Source of the DNA: Treponema sp.
Lineage (GTDB): Bacteria > Spirochaetota > Spirochaetia > Treponematales > Breznakiellaceae
Assembly: GCA_031281925.1 (NCBI GenBank)
Contig: JAITES010000191.1
Location: 1-10,808 of the forward strand
Direction: 5' to 3'
Length of the DNA stretch: 10,808 nt
Below the pieces are notes generated by a model. That model saw nothing but the letters and a program-made list of their open reading frames with translations. It searched no databases and was not told the DNA's origin. Shown here piece after piece: positions 1 to 7,260 of this stretch. Numbering within the stretch: the stretch's first letter is position 1; the number at the start of each line of letters is the position of its first letter. Position numbers and translations under genes: made by a program.

Positions 1-1
1 T

Positions 2-763
2 GCCGAAGGGCTCATCGATCAGGAAGCCTTTACCCAGGACTGGAACCAATTTACCGCCAAAACCCATCAGGCGGATCCCGAGATAGTCGGGGTTGGCCCC
101 CACTGGAGCCGGAACGCCGCATTCGATGACCGGGGGGACGAACATTACTCCCTGCTCATGCCCCTCAAGGGCTCCAAAGGGCACCAGGGCTGGCGCACGA
201 ATCCTGAATTTGTAAAGGGCGCCAAGTATGTGTTTGAGATAACCACCGCCTGCAAAAACCCCGAGATCGCCTTCCGCTGGGGGGACGCGTTCTACGATGA
301 AATGGCGGGACTCCAGATGTACGCAGGATATGTAGGGGTACGGCTCAGGGACAACGGGAACAACACGTATACGGCCCTGCCTCCCCCCGCGGGTACAAAC
401 GATGACGACTGGATGTGGCGGAACGGCATGGGTGATCTGTCGGTCTGTTATGTCAGCGATGAACTCAGCGCCCGGTATGAGGATCCCATATTCGACCGGC
501 AGTACCTCGACAAGGAACGGCTTTCCGCCTATTTCCCCAAGGAATATTATCCCCTGGTTTCCATGACCCCCGACGAACTCAACGAACTGGCGACTCTTCG
601 CCAGGACATTCACACCTTTGCCCAGCAGCAGACGGCCAACTGGGTTGTCAACGGCGGCATAGAGAACGAATACTCAGGTTTTGTCAGGCAGCTTGAAACC
701 ATGGGCCTGAACCGTATGGTAGAGATCTATCAGAACGCGTATAACCGGTATATGGGTAAGTAA
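2..763 (+). CDS. ABC transporter solute-binding lipoprotein, C-terminal part (5' end outside window)
   Basis: The frame is open from base 2 and reads straight into the ATG at 158, so that ATG is internal and the gene starts before the window. About 253 residues are visible. The C-terminal section has the pattern I associate with the LplA-like solute-binding proteins of Firmicutes and spirochaetes: an L-R-Q-D-I segment, then NWVVNGGIENEYSGFVRQL and an ending like GLNRMVEIYQNAYNRY. Such proteins bind oligosaccharides or other sugars at the outer face of the inner membrane and pass them to two permeases. No permease gene is visible, so those would have to lie upstream or elsewhere. The substrate cannot be told from this fragment. 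The gene is followed by two hairpins, which fits the end of an operon. Family assignment is by motif recognition, not a search. Confidence 0.85.
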   Translation, partial: AEGLIDQEAFTQDWNQFTAKTHQADPEIVGVGPHWSRNAAFDDRGDEHYSLLMPLKGSKGHQGWRTNPEFVKGAKYVFEITTACKNPEIAFRWGDAFYDEMAGLQMYAGYVGVRLRDNGNNTYTALPPPAGTNDDDWMWRNGMGDLSVCYVSDELSARYEDPIFDRQYLDKERLSAYFPKEYYPLVSMTPDELNELATLRQDIHTFAQQQTANWVVNGGIENEYSGFVRQLETMGLNRMVEIYQNAYNRYMGK

Positions 764-787
764 AAAATAACATCCCCTGAAGACGCT

Positions 788-812
788 CCGGCCGATATGA
801 AAAACGGCCCGG
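788..812 (+). other. Hairpin downstream of the solute-binding protein gene
   Basis: CCGGCCG at 788-794 pairs with CGGCCCGG at 805-812, giving seven base pairs with one bulged C and a ten-base loop. It lies 25 bases after the stop codon and has no T-run after it. It may protect the 3' end of the transporter mRNA or act together with the stronger hairpin at 835-857. Confidence 0.4.
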
Positions 813-834
813 CGCGGCGGAAGAAGCACTGAGA

Positions 835-857
835 AACCCCCGGCTTTTCCGGGGGTT
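835..857 (+). terminator. GC-rich perfect hairpin, probable terminator or attenuator
   Basis: AACCCCCGG at 835-843 is the exact reverse complement of CCGGGGGTT at 849-857, with a five-base loop CTTTT. This is the strongest stem in the intergenic stretch and ends 24 bases before the ATG of the next gene. Only two T residues follow, so it is not a classical rho-independent terminator. It could reduce read-through from the transporter operon or stabilise a processed 3' end. Confidence 0.5.
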
Positions 858-881
858 CACCGGAAGAAACAGGAACTCTTT

Positions 882-2045
882 ATGAACATGAATTCACGGG
901 AACGATTATTAGCCGTACTGCGGGGGCAAAAAACAGACCGTATCCCCTGGGCGCCCTTCCTTAGCTACTGGTGGGATCATAATCCTGTCGTCGAGGCGGA
1001 ACGCCTGGGCGAGATTGGCTTTAAACGGGCCGTGGGCGCGGATCTTTTAATGAGGGGGCACGGTGATCGTTTGACCCATGATCAGTACCCCGGACTTGCC
1101 ATGTTCCGCTGGAATTATGGAAAGACAAAAATCACCGAAAAGGCTGATAAAAAGCGGAAACAGGTTGTCTACGAGACCCCCCTGGGCACTATCGAGGCAG
1201 GATACACGTATTCGCCGGGAGGCGATACCTGGTTCTTAACCGAACACCCCGTTAAAACCGCCGGTGATTTTAGAATACTTGCCTATATGGCGGAGGACAT
1301 CAATCTGACCGCTGATTATGAGGATTATGAAAAAGAAACAGGGAAGAATCCCGATACCCTTTACCTGCCCCTGATTTCTCCGTTTGGCAAAACAGCCTTC
1401 CAGGCTATGATTGAATTCTGGGTGGGGACAGAAGAACTCAGTTACCTGGTAACCGATTATGCCGAAACGGTGGAGAACACCCTCGCTGTTATGTATCGCT
1501 CCTCCATGGAAACGGCACGGCTCTCGGCGGCTTCACCGGCGCAGGCCTTTATCACCTGGGAGGATACGTCAACTACCAATATTTCTCCCTCCTGGTATGA
1601 ACGCTATATTCTGCCGGAGATAAATCAATGGTGTGACATACTCCATGCTTCCGGCAAACTGTATATTCAGCATGCCTGCGGGCATCTGCGGTACCTCGCA
1701 CCGCTTATTGCCGCGTCAAACATAGACGCCATTGAGTCCTTTTCCGATCCTCCCACCGGCAACATTTCGATTATGGAATTCAGCGAACAATTACCGGAAC
1801 GGATAGCGCTCATCGGCGGCATTGAACCGGTATTTTTCATCAATTCCACACAGGAAGAACTTGAAGCGAGGGTTGATACACTCTGCGATCATTTTAAGGG
1901 AAAGCGTTTTATTTTGGCAAACGCCGATTCCTGCCCGCCCTCGGTGGACATTAACAGGTTCGGTATAGTATCCCGGCGGGTTTGCGAAAACTTTAACATG
2001 AAAGCGCCGGCAATAAGCGTGTTTGGCAAAGCCGATGGTAACTAA
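882..2045 (+). CDS. Uroporphyrinogen decarboxylase superfamily protein, MtaA-like methyltransferase
   Basis: 387 residues. The opening SRERLLAVLRGQKTDRIPW is typical of the URO-D/MtaA/CmuA superfamily. A putative zinc site is visible: His264 and Cys266 in HACGH, and Cys351 in the DSCPPS segment near the C terminus. This matches the His-x-Cys...Cys zinc arrangement of methylcobamide methyltransferases such as MtaA, which move a methyl group from a corrinoid protein to a thiol. It is therefore more likely a corrinoid-dependent methyltransferase or a relative than a haem-pathway HemE. No corrinoid protein or substrate-specific methyltransferase gene is in view, so the substrate is unknown. The start has AGGA seven bases upstream; a second in-frame ATG lies two codons later. 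The gene follows a sugar-type binding protein on the same strand, which may indicate a shared catabolic locus, but hairpins separate them. Confidence 0.85.
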   Translation: MNMNSRERLLAVLRGQKTDRIPWAPFLSYWWDHNPVVEAERLGEIGFKRAVGADLLMRGHGDRLTHDQYPGLAMFRWNYGKTKITEKADKKRKQVVYETPLGTIEAGYTYSPGGDTWFLTEHPVKTAGDFRILAYMAEDINLTADYEDYEKETGKNPDTLYLPLISPFGKTAFQAMIEFWVGTEELSYLVTDYAETVENTLAVMYRSSMETARLSAASPAQAFITWEDTSTTNISPSWYERYILPEINQWCDILHASGKLYIQHACGHLRYLAPLIAASNIDAIESFSDPPTGNISIMEFSEQLPERIALIGGIEPVFFINSTQEELEARVDTLCDHFKGKRFILANADSCPPSVDINRFGIVSRRVCENFNMKAPAISVFGKADGN

Positions 2046-2063
2046 TCCGGTATGTAACAGTCC

Positions 2064-2092
2064 TGTCGCCTTTTCCCCCTGGCAATGCGACA
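2064..2092. other. Inverted repeat just after the methyltransferase gene
   Basis: TGTCGC at 2064-2069 and GCGACA at 2087-2092 are perfect reverse complements around a 17-base loop. It starts 19 bases after the stop codon at 2045 and is a candidate transcript end, but the stem is short and no T-run follows. Confidence 0.3.
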
Positions 2093-2162
2093 CCTGGTAA
2101 CAGTAATTCTCCATTCAAAGGAATAGAATTCAAGGCACAATATTCACATTACGCTGATTACA

Positions 2163-2215
2163 CAGATTAACACGGATTTTTTGAACTACGGTCTCTCCTA
2201 ATCCGCGAAAATCTG
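2163..2215. repeat. Imperfect inverted repeat, likely a short dispersed intergenic element
   Basis: The left arm at 2163-2178 is CAGATT-AACA-CGGATT and the right arm at 2200-2215 is AATCCG-CGAA-AATCTG. The two outer six-base blocks and the two inner six-base blocks are perfect reverse complements, with a mostly mismatched four-base centre and a 21-base loop. The words around it, such as GCTGATTACACAGATTAACACGG and TCCGCGAAAATCTGCGG in shorter pieces, resemble a short repeat I recall from the intergenic regions of many bacterial genomes. Copy number here cannot be seen from one window. It could also form a large stem-loop at the end of the converging transcripts. Confidence 0.45.
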
Positions 2216-2328
2216 CGGACAAGGATTCTTAACTTGTTGACATTGGTAATTTGAATTAAAACTTCCTCGCGGTAAATATCTCTTCTCGCTACAGTATATC
2301 ACCTCTCCACCCAAATTCCAGCCCTTTT

Positions 2329-3807
2329 TCATTTCCGCCAGTATCCGGGAGTAAACAATATAAATACCGTCCACAGTTCCAGCCTGCCTGCAATCATCAC
2401 AAGGGAGAAGAGCCACTTGATATGATCCGCAAAACCGCCGTAGTTACGGGAGGGGCTCACCGCGCCGAAGCCCAGGCCCATGTTGCTCAAAACGGAGAGG
2501 GAGGCGCTGAGCGCGGAGAAGGGCTCCACCCCGGAGGATGCGGTAATAAGCGTGGTGACAGCGGCGGCCAGCATGTAGAGAAACACGAAGCCGGCCACAC
2601 TGTAGACCACATCCTTGCGGCCCACTTTTTTGTTAAGGCTGATGCTGAAAACTCCCTGTGGATAGAGGATGCGCCGTATTTCGTTTCCCGCCTGTTTGAA
2701 AAGCACGGCATGGCGGATCACCTTGATGCCGCCGGCGGTAGATCCGGAACATCCGCCTACGAACATGAGGCAAAAGAGGATGCCCTGGGCCAGGAGGGGC
2801 CATGTTTCGTAATCCGCGGTTGCGCTTCCCGATGTGCTGAGAATTGAGGCGGTCTGGTAGGAGGCATGGCGCAGGGCTTCCCGGAAGGAGCCGTACACGG
2901 GAACAAGGGTACAGGTGATGATGCCTGCGGCAACGATAAAAATGCCCACATAGACTCTCCCTTCGGTATTCCGCAGAATATCCCGGAATTTTCCCCTGAA
3001 AAGCCTGTAGTACATGTTGAAGTTCAGGGCCGAAAGAAGCATAAAAATCGTGGAAACTCCCTCAATAAACGGCGAATTGTAGAAGGCAAGTCCCGAATTT
3101 TTGGTGCTTACGCCCGCCGTGGCCGTGATGCTTAGTCCGTGGCAGGCCGCGTCAAACCATTCCATGCCTCCCAGCCGGTAGAGCAGGGTAAGGGCAAGGG
3201 TAAGAATCATATAGGCGAACCAGAGAATTTTCGCGGTGGAGGTTATCCGGGGGCTGAGTTTTTCCTTTTCCAGCACCGGCGTTTCCGCCTTGATAAGCTG
3301 GAAAGCTCCGGCCCCGAAGAGGGGCAGGAGGGTCACGGAGAGGAGGATTATCCCCATGCCGCCGAACCATTGGGAGAGGCTCCGCCAGAGGAGCAGGGAA
3401 CGGGGCAGGGACTCCACGTCATCGAAGGTAGTTGCCCCGGTAGTTGCAAAGGCGCTGGTACTTTCAAAAACCGAGTCGGTAAAACTGATATTGCAGGGGG
3501 AAAGGTAGTAGGGGAGGCTCCCCAGGAAGCTTGAGAACACCCAGGTTAAAAACACCAGCAGAAAACCTTCCCTGGGGCTCAGGCGGACGGGGCCGGTACG
3601 GAAGAGGAACACTGCCGTCAGAACCAGGATAGCCGCTATCCCCACGGGAAGAATGAAGGCCTGAGCCTGTTCCCCCAGAACCAGGGCCATGATCAGCGCG
3701 GGGATCATAAGGAAGCCCGCTACCCCCGTGATGATCAACAGCAAGCGGAAAAATGCGAATTTCTGCAAAAAGCCTCCGGGTTTTCTTGGCGGCTCAAGTA
3801 TTTTCAT
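2329..3807 (-). CDS. trkH: TrkH-type potassium channel subunit, full length
   Basis: 492 residues from the ATG at 3807, which has GGAG five bases upstream and lies one base after the stop of the preceding trkH copy. An upstream in-frame start at 3843 would overlap that gene and lacks a clear ribosome site. The protein has an N-terminal domain of two membrane helices (about 19-45 and 50-70), then four pore repeats. Filter glycines are seen in ATTGATT (Gly124), TATAGVS (Gly232), STSGSA (Gly327) and SNMGLG (Gly444). The intramembrane loop GGCSGSTAGGIK (351-362) and the ending MIAGRLELWTVF are strongly TrkH-like. It would form the potassium-conducting pore in the inner membrane, gated by TrkA. 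Length fits the family. It is the last gene of the minus-strand unit. The third and fourth filters depart from the usual TTTGF and NLGPG patterns, so selectivity could differ. Confidence 0.93.
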   Translation of the reverse strand: MKILEPPRKPGGFLQKFAFFRLLLIITGVAGFLMIPALIMALVLGEQAQAFILPVGIAAILVLTAVFLFRTGPVRLSPREGFLLVFLTWVFSSFLGSLPYYLSPCNISFTDSVFESTSAFATTGATTFDDVESLPRSLLLWRSLSQWFGGMGIILLSVTLLPLFGAGAFQLIKAETPVLEKEKLSPRITSTAKILWFAYMILTLALTLLYRLGGMEWFDAACHGLSITATAGVSTKNSGLAFYNSPFIEGVSTIFMLLSALNFNMYYRLFRGKFRDILRNTEGRVYVGIFIVAAGIITCTLVPVYGSFREALRHASYQTASILSTSGSATADYETWPLLAQGILFCLMFVGGCSGSTAGGIKVIRHAVLFKQAGNEIRRILYPQGVFSISLNKKVGRKDVVYSVAGFVFLYMLAAAVTTLITASSGVEPFSALSASLSVLSNMGLGFGAVSPSRNYGGFADHIKWLFSLVMIAGRLELWTVFILFTPGYWRK

Positions 3808-3808
3808 A

Positions 3809-5146
3809 TCAGCTCCGTCTGAAATTCCGGGAGAACAGCGCAAAGACAGCCCATAGTTCCAGCCGTCCGGCGATCATGGTGAAACAGAGTCCCCCCTTGA
3901 CCGCTGCCGGCAGCCCGTATATAAGCGGGCCGAAATCACTTTGCCCGAGGCCCCGCCCGATGTTCCCCTGGGTCAGGAGGGCCAGGTTGAGGGAACTGAA
4001 TATATCCGTACCGGATGCGCAGAGGAACAGGAATGAGGCAAACACAAGGGCCAGATAGAGAAACACAAAACCGGCAACCCCGTAGACCGCCTCCTTGCGG
4101 CCTACTCTGCCGTTGAGCCGGATGCTGAAAACCCCTCTGGGATTGAGCAGTTTTTTCATCTCGTTACCCATCTGCTTGAAGAGGATAACATGACGGACAA
4201 GCTTGATCCCCCCTGCGGTGGAGGATGAACAGCCTCCCAAAAACATGAGAAGAAAGAGAATCGTCTGGGCCAGGGGGGGCCATAGTGTTTGATCCGTTAC
4301 GGCAAGTCCGGTACTGGAAAGCAGGGACACGCTTTGAAACAGGGACTGGCGTATGCTCTGTCCCCAGGGCATGCCGCCTGCGTTGTACAGGGAAACGGCG
4401 CAGAGGCCCGCCGAAACGAGAATAACAAGGCAGTAGGCTCTGGCCTCGCTGTTGCGCAAGACTTCCCGGTACTTCCCCCGGAAAAGCCGCCGGAGGAGAT
4501 TGAAGTTGAAACCCGCCAGGATCATGAAGACGATGCAGACCCACTCAATAAACGGAGAGTGCCATGCGGCAATACCCTTATTCCGGGAACTGAAACCCCC
4601 GGTGGAAATGACGGAAAAGGCATGGAATACCGCGTCAAACAAGTCCATCCCGCCGATCAGGAGCAAGACGGCAAGCAGGGCGGTAAAGCCTGTATAGACA
4701 AGAGAGAGATTTTTTATGGTGGAACTGGTTTTCACTCCAGGTTTGCCGCTTTCCAGCCCCGTACTTTCAACATTCACAAACCGGAAACCCGTTCCTCCGG
4801 GAAGGGGGAGAATCGCCAGTGTGAGGAGGAGGATGCCCATGCCTCCAAGCCACTGGGAGAGGCCCCTCCAGAAAAGCAGAAGACGCGGCATGCCTTCCAC
4901 ATCGGTAATAAGTGTGGCGCCGGTGCCGGTGAAACCCGAAACACTCTCAAAAAACGCATCAATAAAACAGGGCAGGACGCCGGAGAAAAAATAGGGGAGG
5001 GCGCCCAAAAGGCAGACAAAAACCCAGGCCAGACACACCGGAAGAAAGCCCCCGGAATTGCGGCCGGTTCCGCCGAAAACAGCTCCTCTCAAATTCGTTC
5101 GCCTTTCATTTTGAAGGGCCGAAGAACCTTTCGATTTCAGCTTCAT
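3809..5146 (-). CDS. trkH: TrkH-type potassium channel subunit lacking the N-terminal two-helix domain
   Basis: At most 445 residues. Filter glycines are present in all four repeats: FTGTGAT (Gly76), STGGFS (Gly184), SSTGLA (Gly280) and GNIGRGLG (Gly397). The GGCSSSTAGGIK loop (304-315) and the ending MIAGRLELWAVF are conserved. Compared with the downstream trkH copy, the protein begins right at the first pore repeat (GGFLPVCLAWVF against EGFLLVFLTWVF), so the two leading membrane helices are missing. KtrB-type channels naturally lack these helices. The ATG at 5146 lies inside trkA and has no ribosome site. A TTG at 5092 has AAAGG nine bases upstream and is the more likely start, giving 427 residues. 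It may pair with TrkA and with the second TrkH, either as a homodimer or in a mixed complex. The pore features argue against a dead gene. Confidence 0.88.
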   Translation of the reverse strand: MKLKSKGSSALQNERRTNLRGAVFGGTGRNSGGFLPVCLAWVFVCLLGALPYFFSGVLPCFIDAFFESVSGFTGTGATLITDVEGMPRLLLFWRGLSQWLGGMGILLLTLAILPLPGGTGFRFVNVESTGLESGKPGVKTSSTIKNLSLVYTGFTALLAVLLLIGGMDLFDAVFHAFSVISTGGFSSRNKGIAAWHSPFIEWVCIVFMILAGFNFNLLRRLFRGKYREVLRNSEARAYCLVILVSAGLCAVSLYNAGGMPWGQSIRQSLFQSVSLLSSTGLAVTDQTLWPPLAQTILFLLMFLGGCSSSTAGGIKLVRHVILFKQMGNEMKKLLNPRGVFSIRLNGRVGRKEAVYGVAGFVFLYLALVFASFLFLCASGTDIFSSLNLALLTQGNIGRGLGQSDFGPLIYGLPAAVKGGLCFTMIAGRLELWAVFALFSRNFRRS

Positions 5147-6524
5147 TGCCGTTTTTGGCTATCAGGGCGATCTTGTCCCCGGCCTTGAACATATAATCCC
5201 CCAGGGGAATAAAGGAATTGCCCTCCCGGTTGACCAGCATCACAAGGCCCCCACCTGGGAGACTGAAGGCCGTGATCGGTTTTTCCGCGGCCGGGGAATC
5301 GGGTCCAATCTCTATCTCGATGATACCGATACTCCCGTCCCCAAGCCGGTGGACTCCCCTGATCCCGCCCCCGAGAAGGCGGGAGAGGATAGAATCCACC
5401 ACCACCGTTTTCATGGGGATTACCACGTCCACTCCAAGCTGGCGGGCTATGGTTTCGTAGCCGGAGCCTGTTACCAGGGCAATGGCCCGCCTGACCCCGC
5501 GGGATTTAAGGTAGATGGCGGCTATTATGTTGAGTTCCTGGTTCGCGGTAGCGGTAATGATAAGGTCAAGGTCTCCGATCCTCTCTTCGGCAACAAAGCT
5601 TTCATCGGAAATATCCTCGTTAAGGATCAATGCTTCGGGGAAACGGGCGGCAAGATCCTTGCAAACTCCGTAGTTCTGCTCGATGATTACCACACGGCGG
5701 CTGTTTTTGGGTATAAAGGATTTTAAAAAGGAGAAAAGATCCCCTTTCAGCCCGGATTCAGAATCCCGATCCAAAAGTCCTCCGGCAATGAGGGCTCCAA
5801 CCCGGCCGCCGCCCACGATGCCTATTCTCCGCAGGGGTTTTTCGGTACGCCCCGCCAGCTTGAAGACATGATCCATCTCCGCTTCCTGGGCCAGAATGTG
5901 GATACGGTCATCCTTGACCAGGGTGGTGGAACCTTTTGGAAGAAGACTTTCCCCCCTCCGTTCCACAAGGGTAACAAGGCTTTCCTCTTGTACAAGGGAG
6001 CGATAATCGGTTAGCTTGAGTCCGTCAAAGGAACTTCCCGCGGCTATATCAATGGAACCTAATTCGTAGGGAGTATCCGCAAAGGCCAGAATGTTGCCGA
6101 TGGCTCCGTGGGCCAGGGCACTTAGAACCGCCCTGGAAGATTCAACATCGGGATGCACAAAGTGATCGACCCCCAGCAGATGCGTCCCTTCTCCGGTTTG
6201 ATTCAGGCGGACATAATCATCATTCCTTACCCTGGCTATTTTTAAGAGTTCAGGATAACAGGATGCGGCAAGACCGCAGGTGATCATGTTTACTTCGTCG
6301 GAATCGGTAACGCAGACCAGGGCATCGGCTTTGACAATGCCGGCCTCCTTCAGCGCGGAGAGCTTGTTGCCTTCATCATGGAGGACAAGGCAGTCCAGCC
6401 GGTTGGAAGCATGGCGGGCACGCTCCTCATTGGACTCTATCAGGGAAACATCGTGTTTTTCCTGTACCAGATGGCGGGCCAACTGGGTGCCGACAAGACC
6501 CGCTCCGACAATGACAACGCGCAA
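5106..6524 (-). CDS. trkA: TrkA, NAD-binding regulatory subunit of the Trk potassium system
   Basis: 472 residues, close to the usual TrkA length. It has two RCK modules, each a TrkA_N Rossmann domain followed by a TrkA_C domain. The first nucleotide motif is GAGLVG (7-12) with Glu30 ending the second strand. The second is GGGRVG (238-243) with its acidic residue at Glu282. TrkA_C domains lie at about 150-220 and 390-468. The second Rossmann fold carries an extra segment of roughly 20 residues (252-275) between the glycine motif and that acidic residue. TrkA forms a cytoplasmic ring on TrkH and gates it in response to nucleotides. The start is TTG: an in-frame TAG lies four codons upstream, and AGGG is seven bases before the TTG. 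It begins four bases after the UMP kinase stop and its end overlaps the open frame of the next trkH gene, so the genes are probably co-transcribed. Confidence 0.95.
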   Translation of the reverse strand: MRVVIVGAGLVGTQLARHLVQEKHDVSLIESNEERARHASNRLDCLVLHDEGNKLSALKEAGIVKADALVCVTDSDEVNMITCGLAASCYPELLKIARVRNDDYVRLNQTGEGTHLLGVDHFVHPDVESSRAVLSALAHGAIGNILAFADTPYELGSIDIAAGSSFDGLKLTDYRSLVQEESLVTLVERRGESLLPKGSTTLVKDDRIHILAQEAEMDHVFKLAGRTEKPLRRIGIVGGGRVGALIAGGLLDRDSESGLKGDLFSFLKSFIPKNSRRVVIIEQNYGVCKDLAARFPEALILNEDISDESFVAEERIGDLDLIITATANQELNIIAAIYLKSRGVRRAIALVTGSGYETIARQLGVDVVIPMKTVVVDSILSRLLGGGIRGVHRLGDGSIGIIEIEIGPDSPAAEKPITAFSLPGGGLVMLVNREGNSFIPLGDYMFKAGDKIALIAKNGNEAEIERFFGPSK

Positions 6525-6528
6525 ATTT

Positions 6529-7209
6529 TTACCCTATCACCGTTCCCAGGAATTCTTCCCCGTGGAGGAGCCTTTCAAGGTTGGGGAGATTCTTCCCCGC
6601 GGCGCATATAACCTTGATGCCGATTTTGGCCGCGTGACGGCTGGCCACGGGGTCAAAGGGCACGTTTTTGCCGGGGATCCATTCTTCCCCTACCATGGCC
6701 CGGAAATCCGTCCAGGAGATCCTGTCTATGGGCTTTGCGTCGGGATTTTTCCGGGGATCGTCGGTGTAGACCTGTTCAATGTTGGAGAGGTTTATCACCG
6801 TGTCCGCCTGGAAGCGTTCCGCCAGCAGTACCGCATCGTAATCGGAGGAAAAGCCCGGTTTCCAGCCGGAAGCCACCAGTACCCGGTCGGAGAGAGGCCC
6901 TGCCTGGGTAGGGTCTGTAACAACCGGCTGGCCGCACCACTCGGCCATTACCGCCCGGATAAGCTGGGCATTGAGCCGTGTGGCCATAACGCCGATCCAG
7001 TCGGCCTCGTCATTGCTCCGTCCCCCCGCTGCCCGGTATGCCTGCTGCCAGACCCTGGCGGGCCCGCCGCCGCCGGTAACGAATATAAAGCGCCTCTTTT
7101 CATCTTCTTCAAGGAATCTGCGGATCAGGGCCGTAAAATCCTTGAGAAACGCCGTATCAACCGTATCGGGGGCCACGATAGACCCCCCCAAAGAAATGAC
7201 CGTAACCAT
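6529..7209 (-). CDS. pyrH: UMP kinase, archaeal/spirochaete type (amino acid kinase fold)
   Basis: 226 residues, the same size class as archaeal UMP kinases. Visible motifs are SLGGS (6-10) for phosphate binding, TGGGGPAR (45-52), WIGVMATRLNAQL (71-83), PGFSSDYDAVLLAE (118-131, matching the archaeal PGHTTDAV type) and NLSNIEQVYTDDP (140-152) for ATP binding. It should phosphorylate UMP to UDP in pyrimidine metabolism. This subfamily differs from the common bacterial PyrH and is, as I recall, known from archaea and spirochaetes. The start has AAGGAG five bases upstream. It sits 51 bases after the lipoprotein gene and four bases before trkA, so it is probably co-transcribed with the potassium genes. 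A related kinase with another substrate is possible, but the match across the whole length favours UMP kinase. Confidence 0.85.
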   Translation of the reverse strand: MVTVISLGGSIVAPDTVDTAFLKDFTALIRRFLEEDEKRRFIFVTGGGGPARVWQQAYRAAGGRSNDEADWIGVMATRLNAQLIRAVMAEWCGQPVVTDPTQAGPLSDRVLVASGWKPGFSSDYDAVLLAERFQADTVINLSNIEQVYTDDPRKNPDAKPIDRISWTDFRAMVGEEWIPGKNVPFDPVASRHAAKIGIKVICAAGKNLPNLERLLHGEEFLGTVIG

Positions 7210-7260
7210 ATCCGCTCCTTCAATAGAATTTTCGCGAAACCAGCCGGGTTTTGCAGGAAT

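Larger units (their letters stand above)
2046..2328. other. Gene-free convergent junction with several inverted repeats
   Basis: This 283-base stretch lies between two genes that end facing each other. I see no convincing protein gene. It is more AT-rich than its surroundings. It holds a TGTCGC/GCGACA inverted repeat at 2064-2092, flanked by direct copies of GTAACAG at 2054-2060 and 2096-2102. A hairpin with arms AATTCT (2105-2110) and AGAATT (2125-2130) follows, then the longer imperfect inverted repeat at 2163-2215. None has a clear T-tract on either strand. The hairpins may serve as 3' ends for both converging transcripts. Confidence 0.5.

Noticed and set aside
2237..2242. TTGACA resembling a -35 box on the plus strand
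   Set aside because: No acceptable -10 box at 15-19 bases, and it would drive transcription only into the antisense of trkH.
2198..2302. Minus-strand GTG frame of 34 codons with GGAG upstream
   Set aside because: It runs into the inverted repeat and its C-terminal part is simply that repeat translated; no sign of a real protein.
4289..5188. Open frame of 299 codons on the plus strand
   Set aside because: Antisense to trkH and the end of trkA, with low-complexity charged composition and no family features.
7210..7260. Small AAACC/GGTTT inverted repeat in the gap before the UMP kinase gene
   Set aside because: Only five base pairs, no T-run after it, and no promoter boxes that I could support.
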